From positions 31,467,865-31,531,864 of the forward strand of contig NC_049979.1 of assembly GCF_000003815.2 (NCBI RefSeq): a stretch of DNA of 64,000 bases. The letters are read 5' to 3'. Position 1 is the first letter of the stretch. Every line of letters begins with the position of its first letter. Shown in pieces: positions 23,195 through 33,439 of this stretch. The position numbers were made by a program, and so were the translations under genes. This DNA comes from Branchiostoma floridae (Eukaryota > Chordata > Leptocardii > Amphioxiformes > Branchiostomatidae). Under the pieces are notes generated by a model. The model did not search any database, was not told the origin of the DNA, and saw nothing but the letters and a program-made list of their open reading frames with translations.

Positions 23195-23955
23195 TAACAT
23201 TCATTCAGGACGGGGGCCCTTTTTCGGTGGGGTGTTTTCAAATCCTAACTTGGGCCCCAATACATTACAGTAACATTCATACAGGACGGGGGCCCTTTTT
23301 CGGTGGGGTGTTTTCAAATCCTAACTTGGGCCCCAATACATTACAGTAACATCCATACAGGACGGGGACCCTTTTTCGGTGGGGGTGTTTTCAAATCCTA
23401 ACTTGGGCCCCAATACATTACAGTAACATTCATACAGGACGGGGGCCCTTTTTCGGTGGTTTTTTTTTCAAATCCTGAATTGGGCCCCAATACATTACAG
23501 TAACATCCATACAGGACGGGGACCCTTTTTCGGTGGGGGTGTTTTCAAATCCTAACTTGGGCCCCAATACATTGCAGTAACATTCATACAGGACGGGGGC
23601 CCTTTTTCGGTGGTTTTTTTTCAAATCCTGAATTGGGCCCCGATACATTACAGTAACATTCATACAGGACGGGGGCCCTTATTCGGTGGGGTGTTTTCAA
23701 ATCCTAACTTGAGCCCCAATACATTACAGTAACATTCAAACAGGACGGGGGCCCTTTTTCGGTGGGGTGTTTTCAAATCTTGGCTTGGGCCCCAATACAT
23801 TGCAGTAACATTCAAACAGGACGGGGGCCCTTTTTCGGTGGTTTTTTTTCAAATCCTCACTTGGGCCCCACTACCATTCATACAGGACGGGGGCCCTTTT
23901 TCGGTGGGGTGTTTTCAAATCCTAACTTGGGCCCCGATACATTACAGTATAAATA
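23195..23955. repeat. 76-bp minisatellite, about 10 copies
   Basis: The unit runs from ACATTCATACAGGACGGGGG through CCCTTTTTCGGTGGGGTG and CAAATCCTAACTTGGGCC to ACATTACAGTA. Starts recur about every 76 bases from 23206 to 23884. Some units replace GGTGGGGTGTTTT with GGTTTTTTTTT, and this variant recurs every second or third unit, which suggests a multi-unit amplification step. A single diverged copy of the same segment lies in each arm of the neighbouring inverted repeat. Confidence 0.88.
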
Positions 23956-24035
23956 GTTACATGTGTGAAGTTGTTACTTGGCTCGGGTTGGTTTTGAGAC
24001 ACACACACCTTCATACGATGGCTAAAACTAGTTTC

Positions 24036-24552
24036 TGATATTAGTTATTTGTCGTAAATGTTGCCAAGCTACATTTGCACATTTATAGATTTTGGTGTTT
24101 ATAATAAAAAAAAAAGGTAAATCCATTGTGTTTCTCCACACGAGCGCGCGTGCACACACATACTTTCATACGACGGTTATAACTAGTGTCTGATATTAAT
24201 TACAAATGATGTACTCTTGGTAACAGTCGTCCAGGATTGGGGCCTTTCTTCGTGGGGGTGCTTTCAAACCCTGACTTGGGCCCCAATACATTATAGTCGA
24301 ATGACTTTCAATAGAACTGCTCGGACAGAAATTAAGCATAATTTATGCCGGAATGTTGTTACTTGGCTCTGGATGAGTTGCACTACACGAAATGATCTTG
24401 AATCCTGATGGATGCGTACATGTATTTCTCCGTTATCTTGTCGATTACTGGCGAATCCAGATTCGTAACAAATCAAAACGTCGTAAATGGTTATTCGGAC
24501 AGTAAAAATGACGAATATCTGAAACTACGGATTTGCGACAAATACGGAACCG
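24036..24552 (+). repeat. Left arm of a 3.5-kb inverted-repeat structure
   Basis: The arm aligns in reverse complement with 27028-27545 over about 510 bases. Shared landmarks include AATGTTGCCAAG, TTTGCACATTTATAGAT, ATACGACGG, GTCCAGGATTGGGGCC, TTGGGCCCCAATACATTA and ATCATTTCGTGTAGTG. The two arms have diverged by many substitutions and small indels. No transposase-like frame was recognised between them, so this may be a foldback-type element or an old inverted duplication. Confidence 0.75.
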
Positions 24553-27027
24553 TATTTTTCTGTATTTTTGTGAATCCATAACATATCCGAACATCGGATT
24601 CCGTTATCTGTAACAGGTCCGAACATCGGAATCCGACAATATCATAAAACATGGATTTTAGACATATACCGAGCCATATTTTGTCTGTATTTTTGTATTT
24701 GGTCGATCCGACAGGGAATCCATGATAAATCCGAACATCGGTAACCGTTTTTCGGAACCTCAAATCCAACAAAATCTGAAAACAAGGATTTTTGACAGAT
24801 TTTTGAGCTGTATAACGTTTGTAGCTGCCACAGACGTTGTCAGATTCAATATACAAACTTTCGAAATCTATTACATATTCTGACAAAGAATATCCCATTT
24901 GCCTCATACAAGACACAAACTTTGATTCAATGGTCTGTTATTCACACATAATTTTTCACGCAGAATTCACCGATACCCCATGCATAATTGTTCAGTGCTC
25001 TGAATTTGTAAAGTTATTTCAGGAATATCTGTATGCCAAATCATTTTATGATTAAACACTTCCAAGTTCACAACAAATCCAATACAATAATGATACAGAA
25101 GCCATGTAGAGTACTCTAGCTAAGTTATGAATTTCCCTTTGGACAGGCTGAGGGACATCCACATGTAGGGGCTCAAAGTATTTGTATATGCTGGTGAATC
25201 AAAGTTGTGTAGAACAGTGTATTGTTTTTAACAGTCTGTATTTCTACTTGTTAAATGCATCACTATTATCACCACTACAAGTAACATCTAATGATTCATA
25301 GTGCAATTGGGCTAAATACAATTCCTACACATTTTATCAAGGAACTTAAAGTCTTTAACTTTGTAGTCAAATCTTAGTCTAACAGTTAATACCTCGAACT
25401 TGTGCTACATTTTTGAAGGAGACATCTGCTGTGTTGAATATAAATACAGGAAAACTATGACACAGATTAGAAGACAAAACACAGCACTTGGTTATATTTG
25501 TCAAAAACAATATGGGCTTCCATAGATTGAATACATATGACTTATATTTCGAACTTGAACATGATACTATTGATCAAACAGATGTGACGTTAACTAAATA
25601 AACGCTACTGCTTCTCGCCCACTATATCCACAAACTTTAAGACCTATGTGGTATACTGAATACTCTTATCTGCGAATTTTTTCTGGTCCATTCGCATACA
25701 AGATCATTAATCATACAACGCTCAGCTATGTTTTTCTTTCGTATCTTCAACCCTACATGAATGCCTGTTGAACGTTGACCAGTATGAACAAGTTGCAACT
25801 TATAATGTTTATCACAGCGGAGGTTGGAAGGTGAGTTAGAAGCTTTAAACTAATTCATGTGATGATATGTCAGTAACAAAATACCAACCTAGTGATCTTC
25901 GTAGTATAATTTGAACTTATCAAACGACAGTAATGCTTGATGTCGAATCTAATTCCCTGACAGTTGTACTATGAGGGAGGGGGGGGGGGGGGTGACGAAA
26001 AGTACATCGGCGAAGAAGCAACGCTATTGTGCGCGTTCGAGTTTACACAACATTACCATCGATTCTTAAGCCACTCCAAATAACTATTGTAGTCTCCGGT
26101 GATGTCATGTAAAGCACAGAGAGAGTGAGATGAAACGCCGTCTCCCGAACTAACGGTTCCTGCCGCCCACTCAGCACGCTGTGTCTGTTGGGTAATTGAC
26201 GAATACAGGTTTCATATTCGCGTACAGGGTACTGTTGTAAATTATATTCAATGTGAAACTTCCAATAAAAATCACGAATTTCCCCAGATACTCCGTATCT
26301 CTTTGTATTCGAGGAAACTCGTATCCGAGACGTATAACGCACTGGAATCGGTCGGATTGTCGTATTTTAGTAAGGATAATGGATTTGTCCGGATTCGCTC
26401 GGAAACGTTCCGGATTCGCCATGTTAGCCGTTTTCGGATTCGTCGTATTCATCAGCATTCCAGGTCACTTCGTGTTGGTAGAACCACCGATGCGGTACAG
26501 ACACTAAAATCATGGCCCGTATTGCACCCTCCTCCCCCCGTGCCACCAACCCTATACGCTTTTGGGTTTGGTATACATGATTCATGTTCAAAGATGAGTA
26601 TGCGTTTCTTCACGCTTGAAAGTTAGAATGATTCGTATATGGAACATGTGGAGGAACAGCGGACAGTCACTATTCTCTTCGACAAGGAAAAATCTTTTAG
26701 CTAAGCCAAAGTCAATAATTCTGCCAGGGTAAGTTGGCAATATTTAGCATTGTGTAGTGTTTTCTTTAGAAAGGAATTATTGATAAACGGAGATATAATA
26801 TATGCATCTACTTCATGGACATAATAAATCATATTTGTAGCATATTGCTGATGTAAGCATTTGATGTTGTGTTCATATAACAATTATTTTCAGACCTTTA
26901 TTTCCCAACCTTTCGGATTTGTAGTACTTGATTTATGACATATTCTGTTCCTGCTTTTCTTATCACTTGAAACTGTAGTAGATACGGACGTTACCAATAG
27001 TTAGACTTATTAGACTTAGACAATTTT
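24553..27027. other. Core between the inverted arms, no gene recognised
   Basis: The left part (24560-24800) has several degenerate copies of CCGAACATCGGAATCCG. At about 26330-26510 there is a third, more diverged copy of the arm end (GGATTCGCTCGGAAACGTT, later CACTTCGTGTTGGTAGAACC) in the same orientation as the right arm. A G-run lies near 25978-25992. The longest frames (about 140 codons, minus strand near 24.5-24.9 kb) have no domain I know. Confidence 0.45.
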
Positions 27028-27545
27028 AGACTTTTTTGTCGCAAATCCTTATTTCGGATATTCGTCGTTTTCACTGTCTGAATAAACATTTCCGATGTTC
27101 GGATTTGTCACGAAAACGTTGCCGGATTCGCCTGCATTTGCCTGTACTCGCGAAGAATACGGAGGCATACCTGTACGTATCCGTCAGGATTCTATATCAT
27201 TTCGTGTAGTGCGACTCATTCAGAGCCAAGTAACAACATTCCTGCATAAATTTTGCCTAATTTCTGCCAGAGCAGGTCTATTGAAAATTATTCGACTGTA
27301 ATGTATTGGGGCCCAAGTCAGGGTTTGAAAGCACCCCAACGAAGAAAGGCCCCAATCCTGGACGACTATTACCAAGAGTATATCATTTGTAATTAATATC
27401 AAACACTAGTTTTAGCCGTCGTATGAGTGTGTGTGTGTGTGCGCGCGCGTGAAGAGAAATGCATGGGATTTAAATTTATTTTTTTTTGTGAACAGCAACA
27501 TCTATAAATGTGCAAATGTATCTTGGCAACATTTATGACAAATAT
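27028..27545 (-). repeat. Right arm of the 3.5-kb inverted-repeat structure
   Basis: This is the reverse complement partner of 24036-24552. A (TG)n/(CG)n tract at 27427-27450 corresponds to the CA/CG-rich tract near 24145-24162 of the left arm. The tract sits at the same place in both arms but differs in length and composition. Confidence 0.75.
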
Positions 27546-27849
27546 CCGATAGAAAGTATTGTGGCACGTGGAGGAGGCATACATCCTTACAAGCAAAAAT
27601 GCGTTTTTCTGTGTGTATTTAAAAACTAGGGTTTTTAATATAAAAATATTACCTGCTTTTCTAAATTTTTCTGAAAACTTTAACACAACATTGTTTCATT
27701 AAGTATAAACCCAGTTCAATTGATTCATATCAGCCCAGTTTAAAACTTTTATACAATAGCATATATTTTCTCTAAATATTCTAGGCATTTCTGCAAATGG
27801 TAAAAGCCTTCTGTCGCCTCAGATGTTGACTTGCTGATTCCCCGATCAG

Positions 27850-28300
27850 TTTGGGGAACTGTAAACGCGCAGGCTCCCGTCGACTTCTCTCGGCGAGCCT
27901 GCTCGTGTTCACCGATGACTGTCCTGCCGCCGACTCGCGTCGCCTTCTCTCTGCGACCCAGCTCGTGTTCACCGATGGCTGGATTTGCCGCAGGCTCCCG
28001 TCCACTTCTCTCGGCGAACCTGCTCGTGTTCACCGATGACTGGTCCTGCCGCAGGCTCCCGTCGACTTCTCTCGGCGAGCCTGCTCGTGTTCACCGATGA
28101 CTGTCCTGCCGCCGATTCGCGTCGCCTTCTCTCTGCGAACCAGCTCGTGTTCACCGATGGCTGGATTTGCCGCAGGCTCCCGTTCACTTCTCTCGGCGAA
28201 CCTGCTCGTGTTCACCGATGACTGGTCATGCCGCAGGCTCGCGTCGCCTTCTCTCTGCTAACCCGCTCGTTTGCACCGATGACTGTTCCTGCCGGATGGC
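27850..28300. repeat. 60-bp GC-rich minisatellite, about 7 copies
   Basis: CTCGTGTTCACCGATG recurs about every 60-62 bases from about 27902 to 28206, with a decayed copy near 28265. Variant units (GACTGTCCTGCCGCCGA, GGCTGGATTTGCCGCAGG and GACTGGTCCTGCCGCAGG) follow one another in a fixed order, giving a higher-order period of about 182 bases. Open frames exist on both strands only because the units lack stop codons. Confidence 0.85.
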
Positions 28301-28309
28301 GAGGTTTGA

Positions 28310-29990
28310 CCTCTTCATAGTGGTTGTTTTTGTGTCTGACAAATATCACTCATTAGCTGTCAGACTAAACTCTTACAAAAACAAACTTAGTCCAGTGTGC
28401 AGTCATTGATCAGGGCGTAGTGAAAATGTTGTCGATGCTACTTTCTAGACGAATTCTCAAAACGTTGCGTCGAAAGGCGAAGTAGTGAAGATAGTGGACG
28501 CGAGATTGAGAGGTCGCGGAAGCGGTTCCTAGCTTTCCTGGCTGAACTTTGACTTTCCTTACAATCCAGGTCGCAGTGTAAGGGAAGGGTGGAGCTGCCG
28601 ATACCGTGCACATGGTCAATTATATCAACCAATGAAGTTAAGTATACGGTCTCAAATATAAACTACCTTTGTCTTATACAATTTTTTTCAGAAATTATAG
28701 CATAATAAAAGCCAACCCCAAGCAAAAAGACTTCTTGACTGTAGCACAACTGTCCCAAAAATTAACGATATTTGTAGAGTCTTTTACCCCATTGAACTGC
28801 CGGTATATAATGTCATTCACATTACGTGTAAGACAGGGAACGATGTGTTTGTGCAGAATGCAGACGTGACACCATTGTATCCAGTTAATAACACACAGTG
28901 AAATATGGTCTGGGCCTCGGAGTACTCGAGTACGGCACGTCTGCGTATTCGTGTGGACAGATTTGCACGTGATATGTCGCTTTAATGGGACAAACAATCG
29001 TCAGAACAACGTTTCATATCATCCTCAATCGTCATTTTTACCTTTGACATCTAAAGAAACTGGATATTCCCCTGGGTTTGTGTCCATAAGATATTTATCA
29101 CCTAAACGTTTCGATCCGAGTTTTGTCTAGTCCTTATAGCCATGACACATAGTCGTGGCAGCTTTATTATGGTTAAGTAGTACTGTTGTGATTTTCTTAG
29201 TCTCCGTTACTAAATAGTAAGGTCTGGGTAAACTTAGACCACATGCTTATATATAATTGTTACCGCTTTGCTAATATGACGTTTTTCTTTTCATTTTGCA
29301 ATAAAAAAACTACTGCGTCGTCAACGTATAAACAGTGCTCCTGTCGGGCGACAGACGTCTCGTCTGTTGCATTGAACCCAACACTAGCACTGTCCTATTG
29401 TGAAGCAGTATATTGCTACGCCAGCTTTTAGACAAGCTTTGTTGTTTTAATCATAAGATCCCATGAGTCTGAAACTATTTGTAAAAAAGTTATTGCAATG
29501 AGACCACCCCTAGCAATCATTTTCGCAACCTTCTGTTAGATAAAAATAGAAATATCAATTTTAAACAGGTGAAGCACCAAAACTATTCAACTTTTTTTTC
29601 TAATAATGACGGATTACAAAGCTATGGATCAGCAACGTCATGGTTTGTCTCTCATCATATGATCAGTCGTTTAAAAGGTCGGTCTTCTTTTGTTTGTTAA
29701 AATTTGGGATGTGTTTTGTATGTGTTTCTAATAACCGGGCGTTACATGGAAAAATATGAGAGTGAGTACCGAAAATACTATTTAACATCTTTGTATGACA
29801 TTTTGTCACTTCTATTTTTATATATAACCAAAACTCTGGATATTGTGCGTGAGCTTATGTTGAAACCATGCGTGGTCTTAGGTTGAATTACTTAAGGGAG
29901 AATGTAAATACGAAGAAAGGTATGGATAGGAATGAATTATAAAGTCTTGCGGCAGACAAATACTACGGATTTGTGTTCGAAGCAAGGTCA
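28310..29990. other. Unassigned DNA with one dispersed copy of the 105-bp satellite core
   Basis: No gene is supported. At about 29328-29404 a segment (AAACAGTGCTCCTGTCGGGC, then CGTCTCGTCTGTTG and ACACTAGCACTGTCC) matches the core of the 105-bp satellite at 32.0-33.4 kb and the dispersed copies at 48.17 and 57.24 kb. Confidence 0.45.
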
Positions 29991-29999
29991 CATCAAAGG

Positions 30000-30540
30000 G
30001 ATATAGCCACAATGAAGTTATGACTGAAAAAGAATTGGAAAATCCTTTGGGAAATCTAAAAAAAAAGTGCTGAAGACTTGAGTACTAAGCCTGTAGAGCA
30101 ATCTTAAGATATACCAAGCAACAGTACTGTCAATACTGTGTGTTGTATAGGAGCGAAACATGGGAAGTATATGCAGCGGATAAAAAGCCCCTGAATGCCT
30201 TCCATACAATGTCTGAGAAAAATTCGGGGCATCTTATACAGGGACAGACAAACAAACCAGAGAGGAGTGGCAGACATAGTGAGAGGAAGAAGGCTAGGGT
30301 GTATAATGCATGTCCCAACAATGGGGAAAAGAGAACAGCGAAGAAGATAATAGAATGGAGATCTACTTGTGGAGAATAGGGCAGAGGCTAAGTCCAAGGC
30401 TAACATGGAAGTCAGACGTGGAATAAGTACTACAAGCTCTGGAAGCTCCTGGTATAGAGTCAAAACAGAAGCTCAGAACCATACTAATGTGTAATGTGGA
30501 CTAGGACGACAAGATGTGCCGCAAATGCACGGTATGAACT
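30000..30540 (+). pseudogene. Degenerate LINE ORF2 C-terminal fragment
   Basis: The plus frame from 30140 reads LYRSETWEVYAADKKPLNAFH. This resembles the LLYGSETW...RLNAFH segment just after the RT domain in RTE/R4-like LINEs. Later segments in shifted frames fit the same region: TNKPERSGRHSER, IIEWRSTCGE, and a final piece ending in an ALEAPGIES-like run. At least one stop and two frame changes break it, so it cannot be functional. The clade is not certain. Confidence 0.45.
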
Positions 30541-30544
30541 TACG

Positions 30545-31276
30545 TAATAAGTTACGTTTAGTGACCTGCTGTGTTTTAAAAATAAACAGACGACATTTCA
30601 TTTTATTATACACAGACGGCATACTTAAGCTTATAGCTAACAGTATGCCACTATTCTGTTCATAGTCTCAGAATGTTCTTTTGACTTATCTTTTGGGAGT
30701 AAAACGTGTACCTGTCTCTTGTTTATAGAGCCTTTAATTTTTTATATTTGTTATTGGGTCATTGGGACAGCCCACTACTCTTTCTTCGCAGCCAGTGGCT
30801 GAATTGTAATGAAGTTACAAAAGGCTAGGCTAAATCAATAGGATCTGTAAACGCAGCCTGTACACATCGTCTAGTGACCTCCAGGTGAATCCATAGGACA
30901 TTAAATTTTGAACCGTTCACAGTGGACAGGACCCTCACCCTTTGTGGTAAGTCATGTAGGTTCTTCGCCGTGCAACATCTGTGGCTACCCTTAAACACAA
31001 AGTCAAATCTGATGGTGACCCTTTGCATAAGTTAGGTATTCCTTTTTACCCGAATAAAATAAGAAAAGTCGCCGCCATATCAATAGAATTTAAGGAATGA
31101 CTTCTGGGTCATAGCCCAAACACCTTGATGTTAACGATTACAATCTCGCAAAAAATCAACTAAAAATCTTTTTCGTTATTTGATTTACTACCTTCAGTTG
31201 TTTAAGCATTGTTAAATTTGAATTTCTGTAATGACTATTCTTATTTTGGGGATGCTTAATGTGGCATTGTTAATGT
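30545..31276. other. Unassigned DNA
   Basis: No gene is supported. The sequence around 30825-31028 has more even base composition and an open minus frame of 67 codons without a recognisable domain. Confidence 0.35.
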
Positions 31277-31278
31277 TA

Positions 31279-31856
31279 CGAGGGGCGTGCAATAAGTAAT
31301 GGCCCTGACCCATTTCCCATAGCAGGAGATTAATGAAACTTGGCACAGATATTAGTCATTTTCTTCATAGGAATCACCCAGAGTCATGCATTTCTCCCAT
31401 TGTTTGATGCAGCTCTGGACACCGTTTTTGTAGGACACCCCAGGTTGGTCCTCCAACAGATGTCTCATCAATGGCAGGAGAGGGACGACCAGGTCTGGGA
31501 GCTGTTTCCACAGACTTCCGGCCACGTTTGAATTCAGGATGCCAGCGTTTTACAAGGTCATATGATGGGGCATCATCACCATAAGTTTCAGTTATTTCAT
31601 CAAAAGTCCTCTTTGGTGTGCGTCCTTTCAAATACAAAAACCGGATCACTGCGCGACACTCAACTGGTTCCATTTCACACCTTGTACATTTCGCACCTGA
31701 CTAAGTTCAATCACCAGTAAATCAGAAACCACAATTAGTTCAGAGCTGTCTTTTGCAACATAACCCAAAGAGATATGACTCATTACACATGCAAAATTTC
31801 ATTTAGATCAGACGACTGGAAGTGGGTCAGGGCCATTACTTATTGCACGCCCCTCG
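31279..31856 (-). mobile_element. Internally deleted mariner element, 578 bp, with perfect TIRs
   Basis: The element is flanked by TA at 31277-31278 and 31857-31858. Its ends are perfect inverted repeats of 34 bases beginning CGAGGGGCGTGCAATAAGTA; they continue for about five more bases after one mismatch. This is Tc1/mariner-style insertion. The only coding remnant is the transposase N-terminus on the minus strand (separate entry). A full mariner is about 1.3 kb, so the catalytic DDE/D part is missing and the copy could move only in trans. Confidence 0.93.
31374..31673 (-). pseudogene. Mariner transposase N-terminal DNA-binding remnant
   Basis: The minus-strand frame of 99 codons starts MEPVECRAVIRFLYLKG and continues with TYGDDAPSYDLVKRWHPEFK and RGRKSVETAPRPGRPS. 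These are the paired helix-turn-helix region and GRPS-type linker that bind the TIRs in mariner transposases. After about residue 70 the sequence no longer follows the family (VGGPTWGVLQKRC to the stop), consistent with an internal deletion joining it to a later part of the gene. No DDE/D catalytic motif remains. The start Met fits the usual family N-terminus, and the frame itself is unbroken over the binding domain, which suggests a fairly recent deletion. Confidence 0.88.
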
Positions 31857-32016
31857 TACCTGCATTCATTCTGTTGTAGGAATTATTTTGCATGATGTAT
31901 GTGTAAAATATGTGTAAAATATGTGTATATTTACCTCAGTTATATGTTTTGTGTGACCCTTACCTGTTCCGTCATGACCTCAATTAAAAACGGCATGCGA
32001 GCAGATTTGAGCTTTC

Positions 32017-33428
32017 ATGAATAAACAAGGTTCAAACACGCAGGTAAACAGTGCCCCTGTTGGGTGATAAACATCTCGTCTGTTGTAGTAAACACACCAT
32101 TAGCACAACATGTTTGTGATGTAAATAAACAAGGTTCAAACACGCAGGTAAACAGTGCCCCTGTTGGGTGATAAACATCCCGTCTGTTGTAGTAAACACA
32201 CCATTAGCACAACATGTTTGTGATGTAAATAAACAAGGTTCAAACACGCGGGTAAACAGTACTCGTGTTCAGTGATAGACAGCCCGTCTGTTGTAGTAAA
32301 CACACCATTAGCACAACATGTTCGTGGTTCAAACAGGCGGGTAAACCATACCCCTCTTGGGTGATATACTGTTTTCTGTTGTAGTAAACACACCATTAGC
32401 ACAACATGTTTGTGATGTAAATAAACAAGGTTCAAACACACAGATAAACAGTGGCCCTGTTGGGTGATAGACGCCCCGTCTGTTGTAGTAAACACACCAT
32501 TAGCACAACATGTCTGTGATGTAAATAAACAAGGTTCAAACACACAGATAAACAGTGGCCCTGTTGGGTGATAGACATTCCCGTCTGTTTTAGTGAACAC
32601 ACCATTAGCACAACATGTTTGTGATGTAGATAAACATGGTTCAAACACACAGATAAACAGTGGCCCTGTTGGGTGATAGACATTCCCGTCTGTTTTAGTG
32701 AACACACCATTAGCACAACATGTTTGTGATGTAAATAAACAAGGCTCAAACACACAGATAAACAGTGGCCCTGTTGGGTGATAGACATTCCCGTCTGTTT
32801 TAGTGAACACACCATTAGCACAACATGTTTGTGATGTAGATAAACATGGTTCAAACACACAGATAAACAGTGGCCCTGTTGGGTGATAGACATTCCCGTC
32901 TGTTGTAGTAAACACACCATTAGCACAACATGTTTGTGATGTAGATAAACAAGGTTCAAACACGCGGATAAACAGTACTCCTGTTGGGTGATAGACGCCC
33001 AGTCTGTTGTAGTAAACACACCATTAGCACAATATGTCTGCGGTTCAAACACGCGGGTAAACAGTGCCCCTTTTGGATGATAGACGCCCCGTTTGTTGTA
33101 GTGAACACACCATTAGCACAACATGTTTGTGATGCAAATAAACAAGCTTCAAACACGTGGGTAAACAGTACTCGTGTTCGGTGATAGACGCCCAGTCTGT
33201 TGTAGTAAACACGCCATTAGCACAACATGTGTGTGATGTAAATAAACAAGGTTCAAACACGCGGATAAACAGTACTCGTGTTCGGTGATAGACGCCCAGT
33301 CTGTTGTAGTAAACACGCCATTAGCACAACATGTTTGTGGTTCAAACACGCGGGTTAACAGTGCCCCTGTTGGGTGATAGACGCCCCGTCTGTTGTAGTA
33401 AACACATCATTAGCACAAGATGTTTGTG
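32017..33428. repeat. 105-bp satellite, about 14 copies
   Basis: The unit is recognised by CCATTAGCACAACATG, TTCAAACACRC, AAACAGTGCCCCTGTTGGG and CGTCTGTTGTAGTAAACAC. CCATTAGCACA recurs about 14 times from about 32096 to 33407. Most intervals are 103-106 bases; a few of about 84-90 lack the GATGTAAATAAACAAG part. Because 105 is a multiple of 3, one minus frame stays open for 275 codons with a 35-residue period; I treat this as a by-product. Several central units share a CATTCCCGTCTGTTTTAGTG variant, so that part expanded most recently. Confidence 0.92.
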
Positions 33429-33439
33429 ATATAAAAACA

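Noticed and set aside
27749-28221. Arg/Ser-rich and Ala-rich peptides on both strands of the 60-bp minisatellite
   Set aside because: Overlapping open frames on both strands come from a GC-rich unit lacking stops, so they are not evidence of coding.
32136-32963. 275-codon minus-strand frame with a 35-residue repeat
   Set aside because: It follows exactly the 105-bp satellite unit (35 codons). Frames in neighbouring copies break wherever a unit has an indel.
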